Assembly: GCA_963823505.1 (NCBI GenBank)
Contig: CAWGLY010000005.1
Span: 620,001 to 684,000, forward strand
DNA length: 64,000 bases
Direction: 5' to 3'
Source of the DNA: DATHZQ01 sp963823505
Lineage (GTDB): Bacteria; Actinomycetota; Acidimicrobiia; Spongiisociales; UBA5794
Made by a program: the position numbers and the translations under genes. Positions 26,667-35,473 of the stretch are shown here, piece by piece; positions within the stretch are counted from its first letter, which is position 1, and each line of letters opens with the position of its first letter. The notes below the pieces were generated by a model that worked only from the letters and a program-made list of their open reading frames with translations, was not told the DNA's origin and did no database searches.

Positions 26667-27580
26667 TTCGCTGCGCCCCGGTCGACGTCCTGGCGATCAG
26701 CCAGCGCGAGCAGCGTATCGATCGAGCCGGGCGCATCGTCGATGCCGTCCATGAGGTCTCCGAGCCGGTCGTATCGGTCGGCAAAACCCACCATCGGAAA
26801 GTCGGCGGGCTCAACGTCTGGGACCTCATGCCACGCAAGCGGAGCGGACACCAGGCCGGTGGGGCGCACCGAATACGCCGAGGCGATGGTGTGGTCTCGG
26901 GTGTTCTGGTTGTAGTCGATGAACACGCCGTGGCGCTCATCCTTCCACCATGCCGTCGTCGCAAGATGCGGCACTTCGTCCTCCACGGCTCTGCCGACGG
27001 CCAAAGCGGCCCGCCGTACCTCGGTGAACGACCATCGTGGTTCGATCCGAACGTAGACGTGCATACCGCTGGCTCCCGAGGTCTTGGGCCAGCCGATCAG
27101 GCCGTGGGAGTCAAGCACTTCGCGGACAACCATCGCCACTCTGCGCACGTCGTCGAAACTGGCCTCGGGAGTCGGGTCGAGGTCGACCCTGAGCTCGTCG
27201 GGTACCTCGAGATGCTCCGCTCGTGACGTCCAGGGGTTGAGATCGAGACAGTTCAGCTGCGCCATCCAGACGATGTCGGCCGGCGACCGCGGCACCAGCC
27301 ACGCTGCAGACCGTCCCGACGGGTAGTCCACGCGGATGCGCTCGATGGCCGATGCCGGTGCTCGCTTCTGATAGAACGGCTTCTCCCCCACACCCTTTGG
27401 CCAGCGCTTGAGCATGGTGGGTCTGCCGAATACGCCGGTCAATGCACCGTCGACGCACGTGAGGAAGTGCTCGACCACGTCCATCTTTGTCCACCCTCGG
27501 CCGGGGAACATGACCTTGCCGGGGCTGGTGATCCGCACGTCATCGTCACCGACGACCACAGTGAGTTCCTCTTTGGCCAT
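26663..27580 (-). CDS. ligD: LigD-type polymerase (PrimPol) domain, NHEJ
   Basis: Stand-alone archaeo-eukaryotic primase-type polymerase that fills ends in Ku-dependent non-homologous end joining. The 305 residues cover the whole domain: SPGKVMFPGRGWTKMDVVEH, RWPKGVGEKPFYQKR, the catalytic aspartates in LRVDLDPTPEASFDD, SGASGMHVYVRIEPRW and VFIDYNQNTRDHTIASAYSV. No ligase or phosphoesterase domain is attached, so the ligase and Ku are presumably encoded elsewhere. It is followed by mpg with overlap. Confidence 0.93.
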   Translation of the reverse strand: MAKEELTVVVGDDDVRITSPGKVMFPGRGWTKMDVVEHFLTCVDGALTGVFGRPTMLKRWPKGVGEKPFYQKRAPASAIERIRVDYPSGRSAAWLVPRSPADIVWMAQLNCLDLNPWTSRAEHLEVPDELRVDLDPTPEASFDDVRRVAMVVREVLDSHGLIGWPKTSGASGMHVYVRIEPRWSFTEVRRAALAVGRAVEDEVPHLATTAWWKDERHGVFIDYNQNTRDHTIASAYSVRPTGLVSAPLAWHEVPDVEPADFPMVGFADRYDRLGDLMDGIDDAPGSIDTLLALADRQDVDRGAAK

Positions 27581-27592
27581 CGCTTGCGCCCC

Positions 27593-28382
27593 TCAGGCGT
27601 CATCCTTCTCTCTTGCCCGCTCCTCCTGCTCGGCCTCCGGCCGATCGATCTCAGGACGTATCCGAGACAGCTCCGACTCCGGGGTGATGAGCACGAAGCT
27701 GTTGCGGAGGTCTGCCGCCGAGCTCGCCGCCAGCAGGGCCTGCTGAGCATCAGCGCGATCCACGTCGTACCCGAGCGACACTTCTGCCGAAACGACCGTG
27801 CCCCGGCTCCGGCGCATCACCATCACCGGTTCGGTGACGAGCCGCAGATTGGGGATGACGATGAGGTCCCCGTCTCGGTCTCGATCTCGGTGTAGAGAAG
27901 CCGCTGGTCGGTGACTCCCCGAGCAGATCTCCGGTGCGGATGAAGTCACCGGTGAAACCGCCGCGGCTGCGAAGGATCAGCCCTGCGAGGAGATTGCCGA
28001 CGTGCGTCGTCGCGGTCAGACCGATGACCGCAGCGACCAGCGCCACGTAGAAGGTGAGCAGAGGATCGCGGATGGCGCTGTCGCGGGGAAGGTCATGATG
28101 ATTCCGAGACCCAGGAGCACGACTGCGACTGCAAGGAAGATCTGAAGACGCAGCCGCGCTTGCCGGACGCGTGTTTGCCGTTCCTTGTCGGTCTCCGGGG
28201 CTTTGGGACTGTCGGACTTTCTTGGACGTCGGTGTCCCGGTCGGCGATTCGTTCCAGCGCCGCAGCAACAGCAGGCCAACGGCCAGCACGATCAGCGTCG
28301 TCACGGGAACGCTCACGAAGGCGATATCGGCACCATTCGAAACTGAATCTCGAGCCGTCGTCGATCGCAATTCTCGCAGCAC
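27593..28382 (-). pseudogene. MscS-family mechanosensitive channel, multiple frameshifts
   Basis: Pieces of one MscS-type protein lie in order in different frames. They are an N-terminal helix (SVPVTTLIVLAVGLLLLRRW), a charged stretch and helix LRLQIFLAVAVVLLGLGI, the pore and gating segment VALVAAVIGLTATTHVGNLL with GGFTGDFIRTGDLLG, then VTDQRLLYTEIETE, and finally the beta domain DGDLIVIPNLRLVTEPVMVM with VVSAEVSLGYDVDRA. At least four frame changes are needed to read through, so either the gene is decayed or this stretch is badly assembled. No start is firmly placed. Confidence 0.75.
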
Positions 28383-28425
28383 CCACAGGCGTTCAGTCTA
28401 TGGAGCCGCAATGGAGGGGTACGAC

Positions 28426-29343
28426 TCACGCTCCTCCGGCGATATGGAGCAGCAGTGCCTTGAAGGCGTGCATGCGGTTCTCCGCCTGATCAAAGACGCG
28501 AGACCGATCATGCTCGACGACCTCGTGAGTGACCTCTTCGTCGCGATGCGCGGGCAGGCAGTGCATGAAGATCGCATCGTCCCTGGCTGCGGAGAAGAGC
28601 TCGGCGTCGACCTGGTATTCGAGGAAGAGGCGCTTGCGCTCGGCGGCTTCCGACTCCTGACCCATCGATGCCCACACATCGGTGTAGACGACATCTGCGT
28701 CGGCCACTGCGTCGCGGACGTCGTTCGTGACCAGGACGCTGCCGCCATGTTCGTGCGCCATGCGTCCTGCTTCGGCCACGACGTCGGGATGCGGCTCGTA
28801 TCCGGCCGGAGCCGCCACCCGCATGTGGACACCGGTCATCCCGGCCCCCAGCATCAGCGAATGGCACACGTTGTTGCCGTCGCCGATGAACGCGACTGTG
28901 CTGTCCCGGAGCGGCCGGTGCTCGGCGATGGTCTGGAGATCGGCCAGCGCTTGACAGGGGTGGCTGCGATCCGAAAGCAGATTGATGACCGGTGCATCGG
29001 CGTTGTCGGCGATAGTGACCAGATTGGCGTGGTCGAACACGCGCAACGCCAAGATGTCGAGATACCGGTCGAGTGTGCGGCCGATGTCTTCTACGGCCTC
29101 CCGCTTGCCCAGGCCGATCTCATCCGCCTTGAGCACGACCGGATGGGCCCCGAGGTCGACGGTTGCCACCTCGCACGACACCCGGGTACGAAGCGACGGC
29201 TTCTCGAAGAACAGCCCGACCCGCTGCCCTGCCAGTGCTCCCGCATGGAGCGTGCGATCAGCTTTCACCGCAGCAGCCAGGTCGAGCACGGATTGCAGCC
29301 CGTCGCTGCCGAGGTCCGGCACCATCAAAAAGTCACCCATCAC
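28426..29343 (-). CDS. argF: Ornithine carbamoyltransferase
   Basis: Makes citrulline from ornithine and carbamoyl phosphate in arginine biosynthesis. 305 residues with the carbamoyl-phosphate loop EKPSLRTRVSCEV, DRSHPCQALADLQTI and the ornithine-carbamoyltransferase-specific FMHCLPAHRDEEV. These set it apart from aspartate carbamoyltransferase. The first ATG overlaps the pheT stop, so it is co-translated with pheST, away from other arg genes. Confidence 0.94.
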   Translation of the reverse strand: MMGDFLMVPDLGSDGLQSVLDLAAAVKADRTLHAGALAGQRVGLFFEKPSLRTRVSCEVATVDLGAHPVVLKADEIGLGKREAVEDIGRTLDRYLDILALRVFDHANLVTIADNADAPVINLLSDRSHPCQALADLQTIAEHRPLRDSTVAFIGDGNNVCHSLMLGAGMTGVHMRVAAPAGYEPHPDVVAEAGRMAHEHGGSVLVTNDVRDAVADADVVYTDVWASMGQESEAAERKRLFLEYQVDAELFSAARDDAIFMHCLPAHRDEEVTHEVVEHDRSRVFDQAENRMHAFKALLLHIAGGA

Positions 29344-31736
29344 GCCTCCTGTGCGTCGGATCCACGAAGCTCTGCCCCTGCTGCCGCCGCAGCCTCGATC
29401 ATGCTTTGCCGGTTTGTTGCGATTTCCTCCCCACTCAACGTTCGATCAGGTGCCCGCAGCCGGTACCGAATGGCGATCGAGCGCAGGTCTGAGCCCTCCG
29501 GTCGATATTCGTCAAAGACGCTTGCCGCCTCAACGAGCGTCGACGCCTTCGTGGTGTGGGCCAGGATGTCGGCCGCAGCCACACCGGCCGGCACGTCGAA
29601 TGACAGGTCGAAATCGACATGGGGATACGTCGACAGCGGCGCCATCTGTCGGTGCGGGACATCGCTCACGAGGCGGCGGAGATCGAGCTCGACCACGGCC
29701 ACCCTGACATCGATCTCGAACGCAGCGGCGACATCGGGGTGGAGCTCCCCTGCGAGCCCGATCGCCGTGCCGCCAATCTCGAGCGTCGCCGATCGTTTGG
29801 GATGGAGACCCGGATGCGGCTCTGGGCGCCTCGCGATCCTCACGCCGAGGGCGTCGCCGATGCTCTGGACCAGAGAAAGCGCACTGGCCGCATCGGCGGC
29901 GGCGGGGGTGCTCCCCACGCGGTGTGGCCCAAAGTCACCCGCCACCACGATGCCCAACCGGGTGGGTTGGTGAGGGACGCGCACATCGTTGGCGTCTGGC
30001 CGTCCATAAAAGACCCGGCCGGTCTCGAACAAGGCAACCGAGCTCGCCCCTCGATTGAGGTTGTCCCGTACGTTGCGCAACAGCGCAGGCAGCAAGTGTT
30101 GCCTCAGCTTCGCTTGATCGTCGCGCAGCGGGTTCCGCACCGTGACGACTTCGGCGCCGCCCTCCGGATTGAAGGCGATGAGTTCGCTTGGCGAGACAAA
30201 GGGGAGATTGATCGCCTGGGAAAGACCTCCACCGCGCAACAGCTCCTGAAGTCGCCGGGTGCGAACCTGCTCGACCGTGAGGCCCCCTGCAGGCCCGGTC
30301 GGGAGGGTTGCGTCGAAGGTGTCGTAGTCGGAGAGGCGTGCCAGCTCCTCGATCAAATCCGCCTGCCGGGTCACGTCGGGGCGTCGGGTCGGCACGACGA
30401 CTTCAAGCCGGTCGTCGCGCTCGGCAACCTCGAACCCAAGACGGCGCAACAGTGAGGCGGATCCCGCGACGGTGAAACGATCGCCGAGTATGCGCCGCAC
30501 CTCTGTGATCGCCAGGGAGACGGTGACCGGAACCGCAGCATTGGCGACGACGTCGATGGCTTCGGCGGCGATCTCCCCGCCGCCGATCTCAACGAGGAGA
30601 CGGCACGCTCGCGCATTGGCGTCCGGCGCGAGGTTCGGATCGACACCCCGCTCAAATCGGGCCGAAGCCTCGGAGCGGAGGTCGTGGCGGCGCGACGTGT
30701 ACATGACCGTCGCCGGGTGCCACGAAGCCGCCTCCATGAGGACGCGCGACGTCTCTGGGCCCACCTCTGATCGGGCTCCACCCATGACGGCCGCCAGTGA
30801 CGTTGGGCCGTCCGCATCGACGATGACCAGGTCGCGTTCCGTGAGGGGCCGCACAACGCCATCCAACGTGGTGAGCGATTCGCCCGTGACGGCCCATCGC
30901 ACGTCCAGCGTGTTCCCTGCGATGCGATCGGCGTCGAACGCGTGGAGGGGATGACCCATCTCGAGCATGACGTAGTTGGAGACATCCACCACGTTGGAGA
31001 TGGCCCGCACGCCGCAACGACGCAGCCGCTCGCGCATCCACACAGGCGAGGGCCCGACCGTGACGCCTCGAATCTCCCGCCCGACAAACCGGTTGCACCC
31101 GTCTGCGGCCGAAATCGTGACCGCAACGGACGGCGCCCCGGGAACCGTGGTCAGCTCGAGGCCGGGGTCGCGAACCGGCGTGTCGAACCACGCCGCCAGT
31201 TCCCGAGCCACACCCACCATGCCCATGACATCGGGACGGTTGTTGGTGACCTCTAAGTCAAAGACCGTGTCGGGCAGCTCGAGGTACCTCTCGAGCGGCA
31301 CGCCAATGGGCGCATCGCTGTCGAGCACCATGATCCCTTCGTGCACTTCCCCCAGGCCCAACTCCCGCTCGGAGCAGATCATGCCGTTGGATTCGATACC
31401 GCGGATCGACCGCCGGCCGATCGCGAATTCTCCCGGGAGCACGGCGCCCGGAACGGCGACCGGGACGGTGGCTCCCTCCTCGAAGTTCCAGGCGCCGCAG
31501 ATGATCTGTTGCAGCTCACCGTCGCCGAGGTCGACATGGGTGATGCGGATCTGGTCGGCGTCCGGGTGCGCCTCGATGCGGGCGACACGGCCGATCACGA
31601 CGTCGCTCCAGCCTGCGGTGACATGGTCGACTTCCTCAACGGCATGGCCGAGCATGTCGAACGCTCGCGCCAGTTCGTCGACATCTGTCGTCGGCAGGTC
31701 GATGTATTCGCTGAGCCATCGGAGTGGGACACGCAT
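29340..31736 (-). CDS. pheT: Phenylalanyl-tRNA synthetase beta subunit
   Basis: Forms the alpha2-beta2 enzyme with PheS. The ATG at 31736 gives MRVPLRWLSEYIDLP, the normal start. Domain order over 798 residues: tRNA-binding EMAP-like domain (ADQIRITHVDLGDGELQQII), B3/B4 editing domain (NRFVGREIRGV, AISNVVDVSNYVMLEMGHPL), B5 domain, catalytic-like core and C-terminal FDX-ACB domain (STYPHVDFDLSFDV). pheS ends four bases upstream. Confidence 0.96.
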   Translation of the reverse strand: MRVPLRWLSEYIDLPTTDVDELARAFDMLGHAVEEVDHVTAGWSDVVIGRVARIEAHPDADQIRITHVDLGDGELQQIICGAWNFEEGATVPVAVPGAVLPGEFAIGRRSIRGIESNGMICSERELGLGEVHEGIMVLDSDAPIGVPLERYLELPDTVFDLEVTNNRPDVMGMVGVARELAAWFDTPVRDPGLELTTVPGAPSVAVTISAADGCNRFVGREIRGVTVGPSPVWMRERLRRCGVRAISNVVDVSNYVMLEMGHPLHAFDADRIAGNTLDVRWAVTGESLTTLDGVVRPLTERDLVIVDADGPTSLAAVMGGARSEVGPETSRVLMEAASWHPATVMYTSRRHDLRSEASARFERGVDPNLAPDANARACRLLVEIGGGEIAAEAIDVVANAAVPVTVSLAITEVRRILGDRFTVAGSASLLRRLGFEVAERDDRLEVVVPTRRPDVTRQADLIEELARLSDYDTFDATLPTGPAGGLTVEQVRTRRLQELLRGGGLSQAINLPFVSPSELIAFNPEGGAEVVTVRNPLRDDQAKLRQHLLPALLRNVRDNLNRGASSVALFETGRVFYGRPDANDVRVPHQPTRLGIVVAGDFGPHRVGSTPAAADAASALSLVQSIGDALGVRIARRPEPHPGLHPKRSATLEIGGTAIGLAGELHPDVAAAFEIDVRVAVVELDLRRLVSDVPHRQMAPLSTYPHVDFDLSFDVPAGVAAADILAHTTKASTLVEAASVFDEYRPEGSDLRSIAIRYRLRAPDRTLSGEEIATNRQSMIEAAAAAGAELRGSDAQEA

Positions 31737-31740
31737 CAGA

Positions 31741-32793
31741 TCACCCTGGGAACTGTTGAAGGAAGCGGAGGTCGTTGTCGACGAAGTGGCGGATCGAGTC
31801 GATGCCGTGGCGAACCATCGCCAGCCGCTCGACACCCATGCCGAACGCAAAACCGGTCACCTCCGCAGGGTCGTACCCGACGGCGAGGAACACGTTGGGA
31901 TCGACCATGCCGCACCCGAGCATCTCGAGCCAGCCTGAGCCTTTGCACACCCGACAGGCGCTGCTGCCGCCATCGCAGTTGAAGCAGGAGACGTCGAGCT
32001 CCGCGGACGGCTCGGTGAACGGGAAGTAGTGCGGCCGCATCCGTACCGTGGTCTTCGCCCCGAAGTACTGGCGGGCGAACTCGGCAAGGGTGCCCTTCAG
32101 GTCGGAGAAGGTGATGTTCTCGTCCACGGCCAGGCCTTCGATCTGGTGGAAGACCGGCAGGTGGGAGGCGTCGATCGTGTCGTTGCGGAAGGCCTTGCCC
32201 GGCGCAACGATGTAGACGGGTGGGTCGTGCTGCTCCATGTAGCGAGCCTGGATCGGCGACGTGTGGGCCCGGAGCAGCATTTCGTCCTCAGGCTCTCCGT
32301 AGTCGAGATACATCGTGTCCGACTCGAGCCTGCCGGGGTGGTCGGGCGGCGTGTTGAGCGCATCGAAGTTGTACCACGCCAGCTCCGCCTCAGGGCCCTC
32401 GGCAACGTGGTAGCCGAGACCGATGAAGATATCGGAGACCTCATCGATGACCTGCTGAATGAGATGGAGGCTGCCCACGGGAAGGCGCAGGTAGTCGAGC
32501 GTGACGTCGATAGCCTCGGCCTCGATTCGTGCGGCCTGCGCCTTTGCCTCGAGCACCGCCCTGCGCTCGGCGACCGCCGTTTGCAGCGCTTGTGCAACGT
32601 CGTTGATGGCACGGCCGGCGTCGCGCCGCTCCTCGGCCGGGAGACCGCCGAGGGCGCGGCGGGCTTCTGCGACGGGCGAGTCGCGACCGATGGTGCCGCT
32701 TTCCACCCCGAGCAGAGCATCGAGGGTATCTGCGGCCGCGATGTGCGCCAAAGCCGAAGTGCGCAGTTCCTCGAGCTTGGGGAGCAGGCTCAT
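31741..32793 (-). CDS. pheS: Phenylalanyl-tRNA synthetase alpha subunit
   Basis: Catalytic subunit, 350 residues. N-terminal coiled coil is followed by the class II core: motif 2 region around VFHQIEGLAVDENITFSDLK and motif 3 in GFAFGMGVERLAMVRHG. Between strands lies a four-cysteine cluster CFNCDGGSSACRVCKGSGW, a zinc-ribbon-like insertion seen in many bacterial PheS proteins. The ATG at 32793 overlaps the end of an upstream small ORF as ATGA. Confidence 0.96.
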   Translation of the reverse strand: MSLLPKLEELRTSALAHIAAADTLDALLGVESGTIGRDSPVAEARRALGGLPAEERRDAGRAINDVAQALQTAVAERRAVLEAKAQAARIEAEAIDVTLDYLRLPVGSLHLIQQVIDEVSDIFIGLGYHVAEGPEAELAWYNFDALNTPPDHPGRLESDTMYLDYGEPEDEMLLRAHTSPIQARYMEQHDPPVYIVAPGKAFRNDTIDASHLPVFHQIEGLAVDENITFSDLKGTLAEFARQYFGAKTTVRMRPHYFPFTEPSAELDVSCFNCDGGSSACRVCKGSGWLEMLGCGMVDPNVFLAVGYDPAEVTGFAFGMGVERLAMVRHGIDSIRHFVDNDLRFLQQFPG

Positions 32794-32960
32794 GGGACGA
32801 GGCCGCCCGAGGAGGCGCAAGCGAACGACCAGAAGGAACGGCAGGGACTGCCCACGACCGCGATGTCGCTCAACGCACCGCTCCTGACCCTGCGGCTGGC
32901 ACGTGGGAGACACACGCCCGGGGCGCGGCCGTGCAGGGCTCGCCCTGCTCTCTCATTCAT
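32790..32960 (-). CDS. Possible pheST leader ORF
   Basis: A 56-codon frame starts ATG at 32960 behind a strong GGAGGAG and ends TGA overlapping the pheS start (ATGA). It is basic, with phenylalanine codons near the end (PCRSFWSFACASSGG). A leader peptide coupling phenylalanine supply to pheST translation is conceivable, but I see no terminator or antiterminator pair. The segment 32961-33171 upstream shows a duplicated GCTACCCGGAGG motif and no other gene. Confidence 0.3.
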   Translation of the reverse strand: MNERAGRALHGRAPGVCLPRASRRVRSGALSDIAVVGSPCRSFWSFACASSGGLVP

Positions 32961-33171
32961 GACTCCTCCGGGTAGCAACATGCACCTCCGGGTAGCACCC
33001 ATGCCTTCCCCTGGGTAGAAGAAGGCCCGAAGCGGTGAGCTCCGGGCATCGGTGTCGAGGTCGTGGTGTGGGTTCAGCCGCGTGATCTCAACCGGGTCGA
33101 TGCCCGGCGGGTAAAAGCGTACGTCACGCGTGGTTGTGTCATCGGGCGGAGGATACCGCAAATCTCCGCCG

Positions 33172-34011
33172 TCAGTCCCGATCGCCGTGCATGTCACCTG
33201 GTGAGGGCTCCGTGTGGATCGATCGTTCCCGATGACTGTGCCGGCCCGGCACCGGTCGGTGTGCGGGATCGTCGATGAAGATGCGCTCCTCGTCGATGTG
33301 GAGGAGCGATGGACCGTAGGCCGCCGATAGATGAGCCGCGGTGAGGACCTCATCGGGTGTCCCCGACGCCACCGCCCTCCCGGAGAGCAGCAGGACGTGG
33401 TCGGCGACACCGGCCTCCGAGAGGTCGTGGGTGGTCATGATGATGGTGCACCCGCGGTCCCGTTCGTCGTGGATCACCTCATCGATTGCCTGGGCCGTCG
33501 GGAGGTCGATCCCCGTCAATGGTTCGTCGAGCAACAGCATGTCGTGTTCCTGGGCGAGACCTTGGGCGACGAACACCCTCTGCCGCTGCCCGCCCGACAA
33601 ATCTTGGAGGTGACGGCCTGCGAGGTCGGTGATCCCCGTGCGTTCCATCGCATCAGCCACTGCCCGCCGATCCTCTTTCGTCAGCCATCGGTACGTGCCA
33701 CGGTGCGCATAGCGGCCCATCGTCACGACCTCGTGGACGGAGATCGGCAAGGCATCATTGACCTTGGTCGTTTGCAGCACGTACGCGATGCGGGGAGGGC
33801 TGCCGCTCGGCGACGCCACCCGGATCGTCCCTCGCCGCGGTGAGAGCAGGCCGGCGACCGCGTTGAGGACCGTCGACTTGCCTGAACCATTCGGTCCGAT
33901 CACAGCGGTCACCCGACCGGCGGGGATGGTGAAGGACGACCGCTGCAGGGCGATGTTCGGCCCGTAGCCGAGGACGAGATCTCGCGCAGTGACTGCGGCC
34001 TCTACGTGCAT
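33172..34011 (-). CDS. znuC: Zinc/manganese ABC transporter ATPase
   Basis: ATP-binding subunit of the metal importer encoded divergently (znuA-znuB). The ATG at 34011, overlapping the end of zur by ten bases, gives 279 residues. Walker A is VIGPNGSGKSTVLNA, signature DLSGGQRQRVFVAQGLAQ, Walker B MLLLDEPLTGID, and the H-loop THDLSEAG. QTTKVNDALPISVHEVV is typical of manganese/zinc transporter ATPases. Because it is cotranscribed with zur, it should be repressed by zinc. Confidence 0.9.
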   Translation of the reverse strand: MHVEAAVTARDLVLGYGPNIALQRSSFTIPAGRVTAVIGPNGSGKSTVLNAVAGLLSPRRGTIRVASPSGSPPRIAYVLQTTKVNDALPISVHEVVTMGRYAHRGTYRWLTKEDRRAVADAMERTGITDLAGRHLQDLSGGQRQRVFVAQGLAQEHDMLLLDEPLTGIDLPTAQAIDEVIHDERDRGCTIIMTTHDLSEAGVADHVLLLSGRAVASGTPDEVLTAAHLSAAYGPSLLHIDEERIFIDDPAHRPVPGRHSHRERSIHTEPSPGDMHGDRD

Positions 34012-34442
34012 TGATTGCACCGTCCCTCGATCTCCAAGGCGTGATTCAGCGGTGTGAACGATGCCAGGGCTCCGACCCTGTCGACGATTTCCCTGACCTG
34101 GCTCTCGTAGGGCGAGGGTATGGCCACGTCCTCCACCGAGCCGCAATCGACGCAGATGAGATGGTGGTGGTGCCCTGTGAGCCATTCGGCGAGTTCGTAT
34201 CTGGTGAGTCCCCTGGCCCCGTGGTGCGGCACCACAACGCCGCTCTCCTCCAGCACCCCGAGGGACCGGTACAGCGACGACAGCGGCACGCCGCTCCCGA
34301 TAGCGGAGCACAACTCTGCGGCCGACCTCGGCCCATCGCACGCGGCAAGCGCAGCCACGACCGTGCGGCGGCCCCTCGTGTAGCGGACCTGGTGCTCCCT
34401 GAGCCGCTGTTCCACCTCGCGATCGATTCCTGCAGTTGTCAC
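34002..34442 (-). CDS. zur: Zinc uptake regulator, Fur family
   Basis: Metal-dependent repressor. A winged helix (VRYTRGRRTVVAALAAC, SLYRSLGVLEESGVV) is followed by the metal/dimer domain with GHHHHLICVDCGSVEDV and the terminal CNQC, which with CVDC forms the structural zinc site. I choose the GTG at 34442. The frame stays open to 34520, but those codons cover the operator palindrome. An 11-codon ORF (ATG at 34472) ends in TGA overlapping this GTG. Assignment to Zur rather than Fur or Mur rests on the zinc-transporter neighbours. Confidence 0.85.
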   Translation of the reverse strand: MTTAGIDREVEQRLREHQVRYTRGRRTVVAALAACDGPRSAAELCSAIGSGVPLSSLYRSLGVLEESGVVVPHHGARGLTRYELAEWLTGHHHHLICVDCGSVEDVAIPSPYESQVREIVDRVGALASFTPLNHALEIEGRCNQCT

Positions 34443-34473
34443 GTCCGCCGGTTTCTGAGTAACGTTTCGTCCA

Positions 34474-34494
34474 TAATGGTAACGATTCTCATTA
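34474..34494. promoter_or_regulatory. Zur-type operator between zur-znuC and znuA-znuB
   Basis: An imperfect 21-bp palindrome TAATG-11-CATTA with an AACGATT core lies between the divergent genes. It resembles Zur/Fur-family boxes with TAATGA-type half sites. It would let zinc-loaded Zur repress both directions. Confidence 0.65.
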
Positions 34495-34519
34495 TAGCTT
34501 CGCATCCGGGAGGCGGCCA

Positions 34520-35473
34520 TTGACCGAGCTCCCGGTCCGACGGACGTCGTCTGGGCTGGGCGCGCTCGTGGTCGGACTCGCCCTCCTCGCCGCCGCCTGC
34601 GGAGGGACCCAGGGAAGCAGCGCTCCCGTGCCGAGCACGGCCGCCGTCAGCGTTATCGCAACGACCACGGTCCTTGGTGACGTCGCCGCCAACATCGTGG
34701 GCTTGAACGGGATCGTCGACACCCTGGTGCCCGTCGGCGCCGACCCCCATGATCATCAGGCCTCGGCTCGCCAGGTGGCCGCCATCCAGGATGCCGATCT
34801 CGTGATCGCCAACGGTCTCCACCTCGAGGAGGGTCTCTCCGGTACGCTCGAGACGGCCGAGGCCGATGGCGCCAACGTGCTCACCATCGGCCCGCTACTC
34901 GACCCCCTGCCGTTCGGCGGCGGTGAAGACGGCGGCGAAGACGGCGGTGAGGATCCCCACGTGTGGCTCGATCCGGTCCGCATGGCCGAAGCCGGCCACC
35001 TGATCGCCGCCGAACTGACGGAGATCGACGACTCGATCGACTGGGGTGCGCGGGCCGATGCTTACGCCGCTGAGCTCCTGGCCGCCGACGAGACGATCCA
35101 GGCGACACTGCGGGCGATTCCGGACTCACGACGCAAACTGGTCACAAACCATGACTCGCTGGGCTACTTCGCCGACAGGTACCGGTTCGAAGTGATCGGC
35201 GCCATAGTGCCGGGCGGCTCGACCCTCGGCGATCCGAGCTCCGCTGAGCTCGCCGATCTGGTCGAGAAGGTCAGCAGCGCGCAGGTGCCGGCCATTTTTG
35301 CGGAGACCACCGAACCAACCGCCCTTGCCGAAGCCGTCGCCCGCGAGGTTGGGGACACGGTGGTCGTGGTTGAGCTGTACACGGGATCACTCGGCGATCC
35401 CGGGTCGGGCGCCGATACGCTCATCGGTATGTTGCTGACCAACGCCGAACGTATTGCCGGCGCGCTGGCGTGA
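34520..35473 (+). CDS. znuA: Zinc ABC transporter substrate-binding lipoprotein
   Basis: Cluster A-I (TroA/ZnuA) binding protein of 317 residues. It starts TTG behind GGGAGGCGG and has a lipoprotein signal ending LLAAACGG (Cys27). Metal ligands are visible in DPHDHQASARQV and EDPHVWLDPVRM, with TNHDSLGYFADRY further on. The loop before the second histidine is a repeated GGEDGGED acidic segment rather than the His-rich loop of many zinc ZnuA proteins. Specificity for zinc therefore leans on the Zur-type operator; manganese is an alternative. Confidence 0.9.
   Translation: MTELPVRRTSSGLGALVVGLALLAAACGGTQGSSAPVPSTAAVSVIATTTVLGDVAANIVGLNGIVDTLVPVGADPHDHQASARQVAAIQDADLVIANGLHLEEGLSGTLETAEADGANVLTIGPLLDPLPFGGGEDGGEDGGEDPHVWLDPVRMAEAGHLIAAELTEIDDSIDWGARADAYAAELLAADETIQATLRAIPDSRRKLVTNHDSLGYFADRYRFEVIGAIVPGGSTLGDPSSAELADLVEKVSSAQVPAIFAETTEPTALAEAVAREVGDTVVVVELYTGSLGDPGSGADTLIGMLLTNAERIAGALA

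Noticed and set aside
28426..29343. Carbamoyltransferase considered as the missing PyrB
   Set aside because: FMHCLPAHRDEEV and HPCQALADL are ornithine-specific; the gene is argF.
32950..33000. T-box riboswitch ahead of pheST
   Set aside because: The GGGTGCTACCCGG motif superficially resembles a T-box, but the UGGN bulge needed to pair with the tRNA end is missing, and no specifier hairpin or terminator is visible.
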